Of a DNA stretch of 64,000 bases, positions 11,704 through 23,100 are shown piece after piece. Location: NCBI RefSeq assembly GCF_901709675.1, contig NC_051095.1, positions 6,911,956 through 6,975,955 on the forward strand, given 5' to 3'. The notes below the pieces were generated by a model. It did no database searches and was not told the DNA's origin. It saw only the letters and a list, made by a program, of their open reading frames with translations. Each line of letters starts with the position of its first letter. Position 1 is the first letter of the stretch. Made by a program: the position numbers and the translations under genes. The stretch is from Syngnathus acus. Taxonomy: Eukaryota > Chordata > Actinopteri > Syngnathiformes > Syngnathidae.

Positions 11704-12144
11704 AAAGACGTGAAGCTTTGCTCTCAAGTGCTGTGATTACACCAAATGTGAACCAGCAGCAGCGAGATCCTTTCATCCCGTTTACACAACACAACAACGC
11801 GGCAACACAACGACACTCGCTTCCCGCGCACGGCAACAACAATGTAATTAGCATTTGTGCTAATGATGCTAACAAGCCAGGCTCATTAACGAGTGTATCT
11901 GCGTCCTGCCGATGAAAGCAAAAACACAAAACATTTATAGAGAATCGGGCCATGCGGTTTGTCGCACACACACGGTTTCAGACTGCCTGTGAATCGTCTA
12001 ACGTCATCTATCATTTCACGATTCAAGATTCAAGAAGTTCATTGGCCACGTTAGGGCATCGTCTTCTTTCGCTCGTTCATTAATTTGCCCATTCATCCCA
12101 TTATCCCCCTTTCATTCCTCTATCTGTGATAAATTTCTGAATGC
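11704..12144. other. Unique DNA with a possible minus-strand LINE tail
   Basis: No gene was recognised. At 12018-12056 'gattcaagattcaagaag' followed by 'ttcattggcc' resembles the reverse complement of the LINE 3' end seen at 49029-49058 (CCAATAAAGATTCTTGAATC). The resemblance is short. Confidence 0.35.
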
Positions 12145-12222
12145 ATTCATCATCTCATCATCATCATCAGCATCATCATCATCACATCATTATCATCATC
12201 ATTCATGAATTCATCAATTTGT
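12145..12222. repeat. Imperfect (CAT)n microsatellite
   Basis: CAT/ATC triplets dominate this stretch with interruptions, directly beside the (ATCC)n array. Confidence 0.8.
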
Positions 12223-12340
12223 CATCCATCCATCCATCCATCCATCCATCCATCCATCCATCCATCCATCCATCCATCCATCCATCCATCCATCCATCCA
12301 TCCATCCATCCATCCATCCATCCATCCATCCATCCATCCA
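12223..12340. repeat. (ATCC)n array, about 29 uninterrupted units
   Basis: Perfect four-base repeats run for about 118 bp. ATCC is the reverse complement of the ATGG tail of the SINE family seen at 39651-39948, so the array may have grown from a SINE tail on the minus strand. No SINE body is recognisable next to it. Such purity suggests recent slippage. Confidence 0.95.
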
Positions 12341-12759
12341 CTTGTATAGCTCTTAAAAACTAATTTGGCCTTGGGAAAGGTCTCCACTCTCGTGACCTGT
12401 CCCTGTTCCAACATTAACTATTTTTAAAACCCACGACATTCTTGCATTCTACCACCACAAATATTGGAATTATTCCAAATATTCTAATCCACAATGCTTG
12501 TGGGCTTGACTGATGTGCATTTGGAATGTGTTTTTATTCAAATAATGTCATTCAAGTGCAATTATGAACATACTTTATGCAAAATAGTTTGCATGCAAAG
12601 AGCTGCCGGCGGCCGGTAATGAAATAAAAAAATAAAATAAAAATAATCCATAAAAATGTACAAAATGAGCAGAAACGGGCAATGATGCTGGAAGCTGTTT
12701 AATCTGCTGCGGATCACACTTGTGCTGTCAGCGTCCATCTGCTGCGCACGCAGGCACAT

Positions 12760-12790
<31 letters not shown>

Positions 12791-13009
12791 CACGTCATGT
12801 GTTCCATGATCAGCACAATAAAAGCAGACTTTGTCTTATTTTTCCTGACAAAGTGAGGAGGCTGCACTCACACCAGCTGTTCATTAAATAAAGAAATGAA
12901 CTTTTTGGAGGAAATAAACACGCTTTTTTTCCCCTCCAGGAGAAGCTTCATTAGGCAAATATATTTATTCACAGTCTACGTGGTCATTTTAATAACAAAC
13001 GACTCCACC
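12341..13009. other. Unique DNA with (CACG)n
   Basis: No gene was recognised. A (CACG)n run of about eight units occupies 12761-12792 and is preceded by related sequence. Confidence 0.5.
12761..12792. repeat. (CACG)n microsatellite
   Basis: About eight perfect CACG units. Alternating purine-pyrimidine DNA of this kind can adopt Z-form in vitro. Confidence 0.9.
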
Positions 13010-13335
13010 TGTCCCAATACGTTTGACTGACTTTTGTTTCACATCCCGTGCGTCCCAATATTGTTTTTATGTCCTAATACATTTTCTTTCCACTTCCAAT
13101 ATGTCCCAATACTTTTGACATTGTTTTCACTTCCTGTATGCATCAAATGACTTCTTTCCACGGTTTTCTTCACATTTGACCATCTTTGTCTCTCAATACT
13201 TTTGTCAGCATCCTCTTCACTTCTCCAGTGTCCCGAAATTTTAATTTCACTTGCTGTATGTATCTCGCGACTCCACACACACACTTTCCCTTCCCTTTTC
13301 ACTCCTCGTGTGTCCCAATAGATTTCTTCAAACTT
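13010..13335. repeat. Degenerate tract, TGTCCCAATAC..TTTCACTTCC motif
   Basis: The words 'gtcccaata', 'gtcctaata' and 'atgtcccaatac', alternating with 'tttcacttcc', 'ttcacttgctgt' and 'ttcactcctcgt', recur every 30-45 bp from 13012 to 13322. No unit is identical to another. This is a decayed minisatellite. Confidence 0.55.
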
Positions 13336-13453
13336 AATGGACCTCCCTACAACAACACCAAAGCTCTTCAATCCAGATGAAGAGGCTTCACTTGGACGTC
13401 TTCCACTTGTGTTGCGTTGACGGCATCTTTCATTTTATTGGGATTAATCTCAC

Positions 13454-13489
13454 CACGCACGCACACACACACGCACGCACGCACGCAGG

Positions 13490-13583
<94 letters not shown>
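13454..13583. repeat. Long (AC)n array with (ACGC) leader
   Basis: Mixed ACGC/ACAC units from 13454 give way to about 90 bp of pure AC ending at 13582. Open frames across it encode only His-Thr or Cys-Val repeats and are artefacts. Confidence 0.95.
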
Positions 13584-13686
13584 ACAATAACACACTGAAG
13601 TCACGATGCCAAGCCAGGGCGTGAAATGAGATTCTCGTGGATGAGAGCTGCTCTTTGTGATCGTAGAGGGGCCTTCGCTGCACTCG

Positions 13687-13800
13687 TGCACGAACGCACG
13701 CACGCGCGCACGCCCGCACGTACACACACACGCACACTCACACCCTCACTCATACAATGTATGAGTGTGTGATCGAGAGAGAGTCTCACACACACACAAA
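13687..13800. repeat. Compound CG/CA-rich simple repeat
   Basis: 'cgcacgcacgcgcgcacgc' grades into 'tacacacacacgcacactcacacc', and a further 'tctcacacacacaca' lies at 13783-13799. Alternating purine-pyrimidine throughout. Confidence 0.8.
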
Positions 13801-13862
13801 TGAAAAATGAGACAAACACTTCTTTTTTCCTCTGAAGGCTCTCTGGATGTTGAGGGACTACT

Positions 13863-13876
13863 GTTTCCATGGCAAC
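13863..13876. promoter_or_regulatory. RFX X-box-like site
   Basis: GTTTCCATGGCAAC matches the RFX X-box (GTTNCCATGGNAAC type) on both half-sites. There is no linked gene in view, so occupancy is not established. Confidence 0.45.
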
Positions 13877-13883
13877 GACAGCC

Positions 13884-14479
13884 CATTTACTCCCTATGGT
13901 GTGTGTGTGTGTCCGTGTGTGTGTGCTCACAGTGACTGTCACGCTGCATCCCTTTGCAGTGAGTCTATACTGTATTTTTATATTGATGTGTGTGTAAGTG
14001 TGATAACATGTCCTGGTGGAGGGTCTCTGTGGCCCCACCAGGCCTCAACAACATGGCCGCCCATGTACGGGCCCTCCCCTCCGGGAAACCAACCAAAATA
14101 AAACATGTGGGTGAGCGTCCCAAGCAGATGTTTCTGCTTTGTTTGTTTGTTCGTCAGCTCGGCAGCGCCACCATCCAGCTGCGAGGGGAACGGGACGATG
14201 AGGACGAGAGCGGCTGTCAGAAGCAGATAGCGGAGAAGCAAACACGTCAGGGCTTCATTTTGCACAGTGCTAATTAAACATAGAAAAATAGTTTAAAGTA
14301 CTTGAATAAATCAATTCAAGTTAAAGTAGAAACTGGGAGGTGCGGCAGACGGACGACTCGATACGAGTGAGCAGATTTTGTTGGGAAACTGCCGCCCACA
14401 CATTACGGCCAAAACGCAAATGTTTCATAATGTGGTCATGGCCATCTGTCCACTATACAGGGTTCAAAAGTGGTGGCAA
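13884..14479. other. Unique DNA with short GT repeats
   Basis: GT-rich simple sequence lies at 13899-13924. A GC-richer unique block follows at 14010-14270. Overlapping frames of about 95 codons there, on both strands, show no domain motifs. Confidence 0.4.
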
Positions 14480-14760
14480 TCAAACTCTGGTGGACATGTT
14501 TGTCTTTGGAGGAAGCCTGGGGATAGCCAGATTGGACCTACTTGGTTTCTTGAGTTTTTTGGACATCTACTCATGACCACCAAATTTCTTGTTACTAAGT
14601 CAGACTGACTCCCGGGGATACAACTCAATGGACTGAGCCTAAAATGGTCACTTCAAACCAAAATGGCTGACTTCTTTGATTTTTTTTTTGGGTCTTCTGA
14701 ATATTATTTTGGCGTGTCAAGTTGACTTTTGAGGATTAATTTGTGCAACATTCATTGGGG
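14480..14760 (+). repeat. Fragment of the teleost AAAATGGCTGAC-type dispersed repeat
   Basis: 'ccaaatttcttgttactaagtcagac', 'gagcctaaaatggtcacttc' and 'aaaccaaaatggctgacttc', followed by a T-run and 'gggtcttctg', reproduce the phrase order of the family seen at 57660-58020 and 61670-61960. It is non-coding. Confidence 0.6.
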
Positions 14761-14790
14761 AACAACTCGAGTCAATGAGATGATTCATTT

Positions 14791-14880
14791 AGAATAATAG
14801 AATAGAATAGATCTTTATTGTCATTGTCACACAATAAAATAAATTTGATGACTTACGAAAATCAGAAATGCACAACAGAA
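14791..14880 (-). mobile_element. LINE 3' terminus, minus strand, with (ATTCT)n tail
   Basis: On the minus strand the sequence reads '...TGTGACAATGACAATAAAGAT' followed by CTATTCTATTCTATT. This is the usual 3' end of teleost non-LTR retrotransposons: a short ACAATAAAG terminus followed by a simple tail. Only the last few dozen bases are recognisable, so this is a strongly 5'-truncated copy. The LINE clade cannot be named from this fragment. Confidence 0.55.
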
Positions 14881-16959
14881 ACATTTTCTTTTATTTCTTT
14901 GTTTTCTGTCCGCATGGACAAGAAGGTCGACTGGCGATCAACTCTTGTAAAACACTCCACCTGAAATGTCCTTAAAGTGGATTGCTTTCCAATGAGATGA
15001 TGAAGAAATGTCACAACACGCACACAAGCAGTGTGTGCTTGTGCAAAGGTTAGTGTCTGACCTTCATATCGAAGACAATAAAAAAAAAAAAATCTTGCTC
15101 TCTCTCACACAAAAAGAATCAATGTTGCCTTCTCATATTTACTCTCTTTTCAAAAGAAAAACCAACCATTGATAGTAACAGCTAACATTTACAGGCCTCG
15201 GGAGTCATGTGACAGCATGCTAAGAGTATTTGTTGATAAAAATAAAAAACAATTAAAAACAATATTTATTACGATTAATAATGAAGTGTTTGTATGTTAA
15301 TGTAATTGTTAATTCTTAATTATTTCAATTTGCAAGTTCTTACAATTATAAACGTTTGAAATCGGAATATCATACTAACTCAAGGTGAAAGTGTCAGGAA
15401 AAGGGAAAGTGATGTCACTCAATAATAAAATAAAGCAATACACATCACATGAGGAAGCTGATCTTCATCATCATCCCACTTGCCTAATTTGCATATGCTC
15501 AATTTGGTCACGGCACCCGTGTCCCAGTCGCTTCCTGGACGCCAGGCGTCTAACGACGACTGTTGTTCCCCGTGGAGGCAAGCTGGCAGCTTTTTGTCGC
15601 TAATAACATTCGCGATGCTAACGTGTCGCGAAGGGCTTCGTCGCCCTCGTCTCTCTCGTCGCTGGCGGCTGCCATGTTGGAGGGAGGGCCGCCAAGGCCT
15701 GGCAGCTGATTTATTTGAATTATTGTCAGCGGCGCCCGCCTTACCGTCCGGGCAGGCCTGACGGCTGACACCCGTTTGTCAATCTTACCGCCAATTATAA
15801 TGGGGAACTTTTTGGGGGAGGCCATTAGCAGCTGGAAGGGAGTGAAGCGGCTGCGACGGCGGCAAGCGCTACCAGGCCACTTCCTGCCTAGAGCAGGATG
15901 TGAGGTCACACATAGATTCACGAGAAATAAACAAATGCTTAATCTTATTTGTTTGCTTGACAATGGAACGACTTGCTAGCTCGATGCTAACTCATCATGG
16001 GAAACACTACTATAGATGGGCTAGCATCAAGGTAGTGATGTATGTGATGGCTACAAAACAAACAGTGAAGCAACACATGTAGACAGATAATATCACAATA
16101 CTCACAGGCATTGTTACAGCACACCAGGAAAACAACATGTTCTTTTAATGAGAGAAAAAATGTATTCTACAACAACAAGCTAATCATTAGCACGTCTATG
16201 GTATTTTTCTTTATGTGTTAGAGCCAAGATAGCGGAGGCAATGTTGTTGTTTTAACTTTGAATTGTGTAATTGGCTTTGTTTTAACCATGAAGAAGTCGC
16301 ATAATATTGCTTTAAATGTTTTATTCATGTTTGACTACACTACAGTAGGATAAAAAAAAACAGCAACACAAGTTGTGTTGCATCAAGCGAGTCAGTTAAT
16401 TTGAGTCAAGCTCATCCGAAGGATTAACGACAAGCTGCGTCCGCTTCTGTGGCTTGTGGGTAAGCGCTTTCCTTGCTACTTGGTCGAGTTCAGATGAAAA
16501 CAGAGGTGTGAAAACAAACCCTGCTCCTGTCTTCCAGAATTTTATTTTAGCCAATTTATATATTTGAGCGGGAAGCAATATGATGAATTGGAGTTTGCAA
16601 AGATGAGTGGAAAGAACGCGATCGCACCAAAGCCCCCCGACTTAACGGCGGACGGCACGGCTCTCTGTTAGCTCGCATGCTAATTGGATGCAAAATCAGA
16701 TTTCAGGAACACAATGTTGGACTCTTATCCATCTATCCATTTTCTACATCACATATCCTATTCTTTTATTTGTTTATATTACTTTTCATACACATTTTAT
16801 ATAAAAATCATTGGTGTTTTCAAAGTGCATTATAAATAAAATTGATTTGAGTTGTTTTGAGTTAGTCGGGCTAAAACCGCTAGCCAGTCATGTGGCAGCT
16901 AAACATTCATGCGGACTGACAGGCGAACACTCCGTCAATAGTCCAAGTCAGTGTTGAAG
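14881..16959. other. Unique non-coding DNA
   Basis: No gene was recognised. A GC-richer block at 15500-15900 contains 'ggctgccatgttggagg' (YY1-like CCAT core) and many CpGs. An octamer ATTTGCAT lies at 15487-15494. 'atccatctatccattttct' at 16728-16746 is probably the reverse-complement tail of the SINE family at 39651, with the body unrecognisable. Confidence 0.45.
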
Positions 16960-17170
16960 GATTCCCAGCGGGTGTGCAGCGGGTGGGTAGTTAATACTAA
17001 TGGCGGCGGCGTTCACCTGTTCCTCACAGGAGCTCGTCTGTCAGTGCTGACAGCGAAGACGCTTAACGCTAATTGGCCTCCATCCCTCCTACCGCCGCCG
17101 CCCGCCGCCAGGAATTAAAATAAGAAATGAATCTGGCGGAATAGCAAATTTCTGGTGTCAGTCTTCCACG
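16960..17170. other. GC-rich unique block, possible conserved non-coding element
   Basis: This block contrasts with its AT-rich flanks. It carries GGCGGCGGCG, an inverted pair CTGTCAG-TG-CTGACAG near 17038-17053 (MEIS/TGIF-type TGACAG cores in both orientations) and 'acgctaattggcc'. It looks like enhancer DNA, but only cross-species alignment could show that. Confidence 0.3.
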
Positions 17171-19498
17171 TGAATCACCTGCTGTCATCCACACCTCCAC
17201 TTCCTCTTGGAATCTTTTTTAAGATCATCTTTGTCATTCGCCTACCTGCATGCTGGTCTGGTCCGTATTTACATTATATTAATTGGATGGACACTTGAAA
17301 AAAAAATTAAATTATAATATGTATGAATTATATCCGCCAGTCTGCATATTTACATCATATGACGATCCCTTGAGATACCAGTTCAATTCATTCCGTGACC
17401 ATGCTTGTATCTCAAATCATCAATTAACCTGTTTTAGCATCCCCTCCCAAAAATCCAAACAAAAAAGGTAATAGCACTATACTTTAAGAAAACATGCATA
17501 AATAATAACACTAAATAGAAATGAGTCTGTCTTGGCAGAGGATAAAGAATACGCACCTGTGAGAGTTGGTTATTGTCCGTCCACGTGTTGCTTCAGTGTT
17601 TGTGTTCAAATATTTGTTCCTCAAAGTACTCATTAGGCAAGCGGAGGCAATGTGAAACTCATAAAATTATTTTTTGGCTTCTGGTTTATTGAGTCACTGC
17701 CACAATGCAGTGCTCAGACCTCCATTTTTTGGTCATTATACAGAAAAACTCGCTCGTATCTCAAGGCAGCACTGTATTGAATGTCCACAAAGTGTTGTAG
17801 CAAAGCTTCATCACATTCAATGAATGCATATTAGTTGTTGAATATTTATGCCATAATTAATATTACATAAACATTTGCACCATATTGTCTTAGTGAGTGA
17901 AGTCATGTGATTTTTATTTTCATTTGTGCAGATTAAATTGAGCCAAAAGCCGATTAAGGAAAACAAATGTCTCTAATCAGATACACAGAAATAATTTTCA
18001 TAATCTGTTTATGGAGAAAAATGGCCTGCAAGCATCTTGGGCTGCTTTTTAATTAGAAGATCTGTGGCACCTTTCAATCTGACACTCATTCATTCATTCA
18101 ATTAGGCGCACAAAACATTGCGGACCCACACACGCACACTCGCACATACATACGTGTTATCATTTTCACCTGTACAAACACACACATGAAATTTGTGACA
18201 AGTGCCTTTCAAACTCAAATGCCATTCGTAGGATTTGGAAATGTTTGTGCATTTGCGTGCATGCGCTAGTGTACGTGTTTGTGTGTGTGTTAATGGATCT
18301 TACCGCTCTGCTGTGGCCAATAAAATAAGCATTCAATGTCACAAACAACTAACACTCTCATGACCCCGCCCCCCAAATTAACACAAATATGTTTGCTTAT
18401 CAGTCAAGGTGGGAAGCATTTGGGGATAGGGTAGGGCAAGACCAGTTTAAGAATTAAAGAGAATCTTAAAATGAAATTGACAATGTACAGTGAGGCAGAT
18501 TTGGAGTTGTGCGATATTTGATTTGATTATCTAATTGGGATCCAACTTTCTGCCGGTTCCGGTCACCGCTTCGGCCTTTCACTGGCGACCACTCGTCTCT
18601 TTGTTGCCCTTAAAAGACACAGGCACCAATCGACCCACCAGAGACGAGGGGGCAAGCAGCTAATGAGGTCCCCGGACAGACGGACGTTCGCCGCTGGCAC
18701 ATTTTTGACCATTCTTGGAAGGGTCTGAATCTTGGAAGACAAAGAGGACAAGGAGTGGGAAAAGCAGTGCCAGCATTTGTCTTGACATACAACCTCAGTG
18801 ATTTTGTTTTCCTGAAGATTGCTGGGAAAACCGGACCTCCTGTTTGTCCATTGTGGCCAAACTCTTATGTTGTCCCACTGTTGAGTAAGATTCAATTTCG
18901 ATCATCGTTGGCCTATCTAGCAACTCGGGCTTCGTTTGTGAGAAGCGCTTCCAATCCATGTTGAACGACGTCACGGGTGAGCTGCTTTTCGGGCCCATTG
19001 CGCTTTATTCCTGCCTCTCCTCATGTTAAACACGTTGACCTTTTCCACGGAGAGAAGCTTCCGGCACACTGCAGACTCCCCTGGCCGCTTGCGATCTTTT
19101 ACACGTTTAACCCCGCAGGCCCCTTTTCCCGCCTCTTCCGATACAATTCACCTTTCCGCAGAAGCAGTCGGTAGGCGGTGATGTGGGCGGTGGGAGCAAT
19201 GGGGTGGGGGGGGTCGTCCACACAAATGTCAGCGGCTTCCTTGCTTCCTGCTGATGAGAGGACGTTGCAAAAAATGCGCTTGCCTTGATGTCATCGCAAC
19301 ACGTGACTACACGCGGGGGAGGCAGAGATGAACCTCTATTATTAATATTAATATTCTTCTTCTTTTTATTGTTTAGGATTTGCGATACAAACAAAATGTG
19401 TAGAAATCTCCCCGCCATCGCTATTTTATGATTTTATTTCAAGTCTGTCATGCTGTTTTGTCCTGCTTTTGTTTTTTTTAGTGTAATTCCACTGTCAA
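17171..19498. other. Unique non-coding DNA
   Basis: No gene, RNA or transposon was recognised. Sparse CA/GT runs occur near 18127-18150 and 18278-18290. A frame pair at 18563-18998 (about 110 codons on the minus strand) lacks any domain motif. Confidence 0.5.
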
Positions 19499-19512
19499 CT
19501 GCTAGATGGCGC
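19499..19512 (+). promoter_or_regulatory. CTCF-like core motif
   Basis: CTGCTAGATGGCGC matches 12 of 14 positions of the CTCF core CCASYAGRKGGCRS, including the invariant AG..GGC part, in forward orientation. Chance matches of this quality exist in any genome, so occupancy is an inference. Confidence 0.4.
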
Positions 19513-22249
19513 AGCACTGTTTTGATTGACACTGAATTTGAAAGAAGTAGAATGAAAGGACACGTTTCATCTGAGCTTTGTTTTTGTTGATCATTTAGTG
19601 TCCAATCCTTTTCCATTCTGCTTTTTATCCTGACAGAAAGTGACAACTGCACAGTTCATTTCATTTAGTTATTAACATGACCCCCGTGATGGAGGAGGAG
19701 ATTTATTGTATTATGTTTTTTCCCAATATGTCAGTAAAGAACTGAACATTTTGAGGGTGAAATGGTTTAAAATGATAAATGACCGTGTTGAGAAACAAGG
19801 TTGGATGAGTTCAATTCGGAAATGATTTCCATTCATTTGAATTGAAATGCGGTTCGAGTGGTCGTCCCTCCCTATTTCCGCCCCCCCCTGCCTACCTCCA
19901 TCTTCACTCCATCTTTCCTCCTCTCTTGCTTACTCCCCAGAGGCGTGTGCTGATCTGTTCCTTGTCTTTTGGCTCTTTGCTGAGCTGATTTGAGCCGGTC
20001 GCCAGGGTGATGAGCGGGCTGAGTTGTCAGTTGCAGTGCATTATGGGGCTCGTAGAAGACTGCCTCCAGGTCATGTGATCTTTGACGAGCGCCATAGACT
20101 AGCGAGCAACAATCAGTCAAAAAAAAACAACAACACCTTTTTCTTCTGGACAATCGATTACTGTGCATGTTAAAAATATTCCGTGTGCATTTGAGGAGGC
20201 CTGGGGAGCCGGAGCTGACCGTGGGCTATTACTGTCTCATTAAAGAAGAGACGGGTCCGATCAATCAATCAAAAACGGCAAAGGAAGGGGGGAGCGGGGA
20301 AGTGGAGGGGGTGCATTAGATGGATGCGGTCTCGGCGAGAGCATTTCCTAGGTTGCATCTCTCCTGAGGATGTCAAGACGTCAATCTGCTGAAGCAGCGC
20401 AACTGTATGTCGTATTCCTTTGAGTTGAACTTACTACACGCTTTAGTCATAACGCAACAGCACACATGAACATGCAAAGTAGAAATACACACAAACAGAC
20501 GCACACACACACACACACAGACGCACACACACACGATATGAATAAAAAAAACATTTGTGGATAAGAACAATGAGTTGAGCAATGTCGAGGTCAACGAGCG
20601 TTCCAGAGTGGAAGACGACGAGACGCTTTTAAAAGAAAAAACGCTTTTTTTGTGTTGGGTAGTGAATGAGTGTGAAATGATGTGAGTCACTCACCATTGG
20701 GGCCTGGAGCTGCTCCAGCCGATACAAAGATTGCCTATACCCGAGTCACGACAACAAGTATAACCCCCCACCGCCGACCCCACCCCCACGAAACCCTACC
20801 ATTACTAGCCGCCTACACAGCCACAGATCAGGCGAGGAGAAGAATAGAACACCAGCAAAGCCCTATTGATGCTGCAACAACGTTACAATCATGTTTGGAT
20901 TTCACAAGATGTTCCTGTTTCGCTGTGTTAATACAAATATATTTTTTCAGAGCCCGACACTGATCATATGCAGCCAAGGAGGCTGATAACCAATATTTGG
21001 AGCCGATATTCATTTGCAGTAAAATGGAAAATGTTTATTTATTTTTATTTTTTTATTAAACCAAAGCCATTTTTTTGTGATTACAAGGTGGTGGTTGTTG
21101 AAATTTACATGAATATGTCACGCTAAATTGCTTCAAAATGATTTTTTTTTCTTACGTTTTTTTTAGTAATCTGTCTTGGTTTGACCCAAAAGAAATGAAT
21201 TTCACAGACATGGATCAAGAGAGCCATCATTGCTGAGCCGTTGAAAAAACGTACTTGACAAATATAGTCATCGGTGGCTGTGACGTTTGGATTCTGGTTG
21301 ACAAATAGAAACGTACACGGCAGTGATTGAAAGAAAAAAAATAAGGAAAAAAAACTGTCACGAAGAAAACTAAAGCAAACCCCAAAAAGGGAGAACTATT
21401 TGTTTGGAATCATATCATTTTCATATTAAGGCCATATTGCCACGACTTGGGTACAATTTTCCAGTGAAGTGAAATCTAGCAGATGAAACAATGCATCATA
21501 AAATATGTCATCATTTCAGGATAACATTAACTCATTGATTGGCCATTGCCGGGTGTTGCCCTGGCGTGATGTCATCTGTCTTGGATGCTGGGCCGCCGCT
21601 GCCGCTGCCCTCGCCGGCCTCTTTTTATTCCACCTGATTCATCAAAAGTCTGAATGATTTAGCGCTTTAGTGCTTTTAATTAAATAAGTGTGTCACAAAG
21701 TGTTTTATAGTGCAATAAAGGACAAAAGCGCAGCCATTAAGGATAAAGCGTGAGCGTGTGTGTCTGTGTTTGAGAGTTTTTTTTTGTGATTGTAAAGCTG
21801 TCCCGTCTCCTCGTGCTACTTAAACGATTCTTAGTCATTTTTTTTCTGTCATTACTGGACAGATTTATTAATTTCCTTGAAAGAAGCAAAAGAAAATCTT
21901 CTCATTGCTTCTTATGCACTCAATAGCCACAGGCAGTTTCCCCCCTCCCCCTCCTCACTTTAGGTACCTTGCGGGACCTTGATGATCTAATCTAATGTGA
22001 TTTATTTTTAGGTGTTCCTGGTAATGTTTATTAAAACACATATTTTTTTCAATGACAAAGTATTGCATTGCTGTAAGTGAAATATTTTTTATCCATTTGG
22101 GCATCAAAATGTAAAAATATTTGCGCGTATACAGGTTGGTTAGTTTCACCTTGAATGTAAAAAGACTACTAGGACTAAAATACAGTAAATTTACATTTGA
22201 AACATTTATTAACATTCCAGGGAAACTCTTTACACAAGTATGAAAAGAA
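19513..22249. other. Unique non-coding DNA with short CA repeats
   Basis: No gene was recognised. A (CA)n repeat with interruptions lies at 20499-20535. Three G-runs near 20287-20311 could support a G-quadruplex if a fourth, shorter run takes part. The block at 21560-21745 (TTTAATTAAATAA, 'gcaataaaggacaaaagcg') is free of simple repeats and might be a conserved element. Confidence 0.45.
20499..20535. repeat. (CA)n microsatellite, interrupted
   Basis: CA repeats interrupted by 'cagacg' twice. Confidence 0.85.
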
Positions 22250-23100
22250 TACCGTTTTTTTCCGTGTATAATGCGCAAAATTTAACTAATTTATTGTCCT
22301 AAAATCTGGGGTGCGCATTATACATGGGTACAAATTTTTTTAAATTTTTTTTTTTTAAATTTTTTTTTTTTTTTTAAGAAAATCATGGTACAACAAAACC
22401 AACAACAGGACTGACCGACAATAGTGTGTTTGTACTGTGCTCTGGTCATTTCGTCAAAGAAGGGATAATAGTCCTCTTCTCTTCTTGACTGACAATGAAT
22501 GTGATAGTTTAATACAATCAGCAAATAACAAAATGCGTATTACAGGTAATATTTTATTTCACAACACTTTGCCTTGTTCCTTTCGTCTCTGCTGTTCACT
22601 TCAAACACGCTCCATACGAACGCAATGCTCTCGTATCAGACGCTTGCTCGATCACCTGCTCGTTTGCTGTCACAATGTACCCTACACAAATCCGAAACAT
22701 TTGTTGCGGCTCCGAGTCACGAGGGGCAAGTTTTGGTTTCCAAGGGTGTTTTTATTCCTCTTCAACGTCTCTCCCATACAGAGCCGCCTTTTTCACATGT
22801 CCGCACGTCACTTTCCTCTCTTTTCATCTGATCGCGGTGGTGCCTTTACGGGCAGTCGGAGAAATCAACGCCAACAAAAAAAAATACATCCAGCCTATTA
22901 AGACCATACCAAAGACTATAAAAATGGGACCCATTGCCTCCCTGCGTGTGTGACGATCATTGGGACTTAAAAAAAAAAAAAAAAAAAAAAAAAATTGGGT
23001 GCGTATTATACATGGGTACAGGCTTTTTTCCTGCATCAACATGCCATTTTTAGGGTGCGTATTATACATGGGGGCGCATTATACACGGAAAAAAACGGTA
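22250..23100. mobile_element. TA-flanked non-autonomous DNA transposon with perfect 27-bp TIRs
   Basis: The left end TACCGTTTTTTTCCGTGTATAATGCGC (22250-22276) is the exact reverse complement of the right end (23074-23100). TA at each outer edge fits a TA target duplication of the Tc1/mariner (IS630) type. The subterminal phrase 'gggtgcg(c/t)attatacatggg' occurs near 22309, 22998 and 23053. Internal homopolymers (T-rich at 22335-22377, A-run at 22969-22994) and a 154-codon frame without domains show that no transposase is encoded. The internal 'accataccaaagactata' phrase may belong to a nested repeat. Superfamily assignment is an inference from the TA flanks. Confidence 0.85.

Noticed and set aside
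12223-12340. CRISPR-like array
   Set aside because: The units are 4-bp microsatellite repeats with no spacers, and the genome is eukaryotic. None of the motif tracts has constant repeats separated by unique spacers either.
13368-14038. Overlapping frames encoding Cys-Val, His-Thr and Arg-Ala repeats
   Set aside because: They translate the (AC)n and (ACGC)n arrays. The same holds for frames at 12141-12414, 29603-29877, 48129-48594, 51426-51787, 53100-53568 and 62006-62443.
22437-22901. 154-codon open frame inside the TA-flanked transposon
   Set aside because: It lacks the helix-turn-helix and DDE/D parts of a Tc1/mariner transposase and is rich in Cys, Ser and Arg by composition. The element is non-autonomous.
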